A DNA stretch of 5,051 nt from an uncultured Bacteroidales bacterium (GTDB taxonomy: Bacteria > Bacteroidota > Bacteroidia > Bacteroidales > WCHB1-69), in contig ONXT01000279.1 in assembly GCA_900321845.1 (NCBI GenBank), positions 1 to 5,051 on the forward strand, written 5' to 3'. The position numbers and the translations under genes were made by a program. Under the pieces are notes generated by a model. It did not search any database. It worked only from the letters and a program-made list of their open reading frames with translations, and was not told where the DNA came from. Of the stretch, positions 4,611 through 5,051 are shown piece after piece. Each line of letters begins with the position of its first letter. The stretch's first letter is position 1.

Positions 4611-5051
4611 ATGATTGTCAGAAATCTAATTGCATTCTTGCAAGAAGAAGGTCAGGTTTATGTTGGCGGAATCGGACTTTTCCAGAAGGTATTCCAGCCG
4701 GCCAAACTGTCGAAGGGCAAATTAACCCCACCGCACAATGCCGTCACCTTGGACTGCAAGGCGGAAGAGAGCGCATTCCCTTTTATCATGTTCGTTTCCA
4801 AGCGCGAACATCTGAAGATTGTGGATGCCGATGCCGCCATCCGCACATGGACCGATAATCTGCTTGCGGAACTCAAAAAGCATAAGGTTCACGTGGATAA
4901 TTGGGGCGTCTTCGCCATCAAAAAAGGGGAGCTCACGTTTAAAAGCGACTTGATCCCTGAGCTGAATGTGGAATTCGAGGGACTTCCTCCTATCGGTATT
5001 GACGAGGAGGGTGATAGACAGCCGAAAATCATAGATGACGAACCGTTTGTC
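4611..5051 (+). CDS. Putative HU-CCDC81-type protein of Bacteroidetes (C-terminus beyond window)
   Basis: I read 147 codons in one open frame from the ATG at 4611, starting MIVRNLIAFLQEEGQVYVGG; the gene continues past the right edge. The layout fits the paired HU-like domains (CCDC81-type, prokaryotic) found in Bacteroidetes proteins that often continue into a membrane helix and a SPOR domain. The first unit runs to about residue 70 (GGIGLFQKVF at 19-28, LTPPHNAVTL at 38-47). The second covers about 72-128 (WTDNLLAELKKHK at 79-91, DNWGVFAIKKGELTF at 96-110, ending ELNVEFEGLPPI at 116-127). An acidic, probably flexible stretch follows (IDEEGD, IDDEPF). No signal peptide or membrane segment is visible in this part. 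It begins 10 bp after kdsB and is probably in the same operon. The open frame is secure; the family call rests on remembered patterns and needs a profile search. A role in peptidoglycan/septum or nucleoid organisation is only a guess. Confidence 0.72.
   Translation, partial: MIVRNLIAFLQEEGQVYVGGIGLFQKVFQPAKLSKGKLTPPHNAVTLDCKAEESAFPFIMFVSKREHLKIVDADAAIRTWTDNLLAELKKHKVHVDNWGVFAIKKGELTFKSDLIPELNVEFEGLPPIGIDEEGDRQPKIIDDEPFV

Overview
The window looks like chromosomal core-genome DNA from a member of the Bacteroidota, most likely the order Bacteroidales. The sigma factor is of the short Bacteroidetes primary type, starting MRQIRISNSITNR and lacking region 1.1. Three genes carry the characteristic -7 element TANNTTTG just upstream. 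Most start codons have A/T-rich leaders without a Shine-Dalgarno sequence. A CMP-KDO synthetase implies a lipopolysaccharide outer membrane. I see no insertion sequence, phage gene, CRISPR array, tRNA or rRNA.

Layout. Bases 1-1796 hold two minus-strand genes: an HtrA/Deg-family envelope serine protease (726-1796) followed 45 bp later by the primary sigma factor (1-680, cut by the window edge). Bases 1797-1942 are a divergent A/T-rich region with the promoter of the ribosomal protein pair rplU-rpmA (1943-2568, plus). That pair ends at a perfect hairpin terminator (2593-2618), which runs into a 14-bp tandem duplication. A convergent minus-strand gene encodes a stand-alone riboflavin kinase domain (2672-3064). 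Across a 178-bp divergent promoter region, a plus-strand operon begins: a deoxynucleoside kinase (3243-3866), kdsB (3872-4600, possibly overlapping from a GTG at 3866), and a protein resembling the Bacteroidetes HU-CCDC81-type family (4611 to the window end, incomplete).

The genes serve basic functions: transcription initiation, envelope protein quality control, translation (50S proteins L21 and L27), FMN synthesis, deoxynucleotide salvage, LPS core precursor synthesis, and possibly cell-envelope or chromosome organisation. The sigma factor at the left edge belongs to the type that reads the TANNTTTG promoters seen elsewhere in the window.

I found no convincing undescribed multi-gene system. 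The points most worth a second look are the riboflavin kinase lacking its usual FAD synthetase half, the compact single-PDZ HtrA with a duplicated WEDFFG motif in its regulatory loop, the 14-bp A-tract repeats spaced exactly 30 bp apart upstream of rplU, and the inverted repeat that exactly brackets the riboflavin kinase -7 box.
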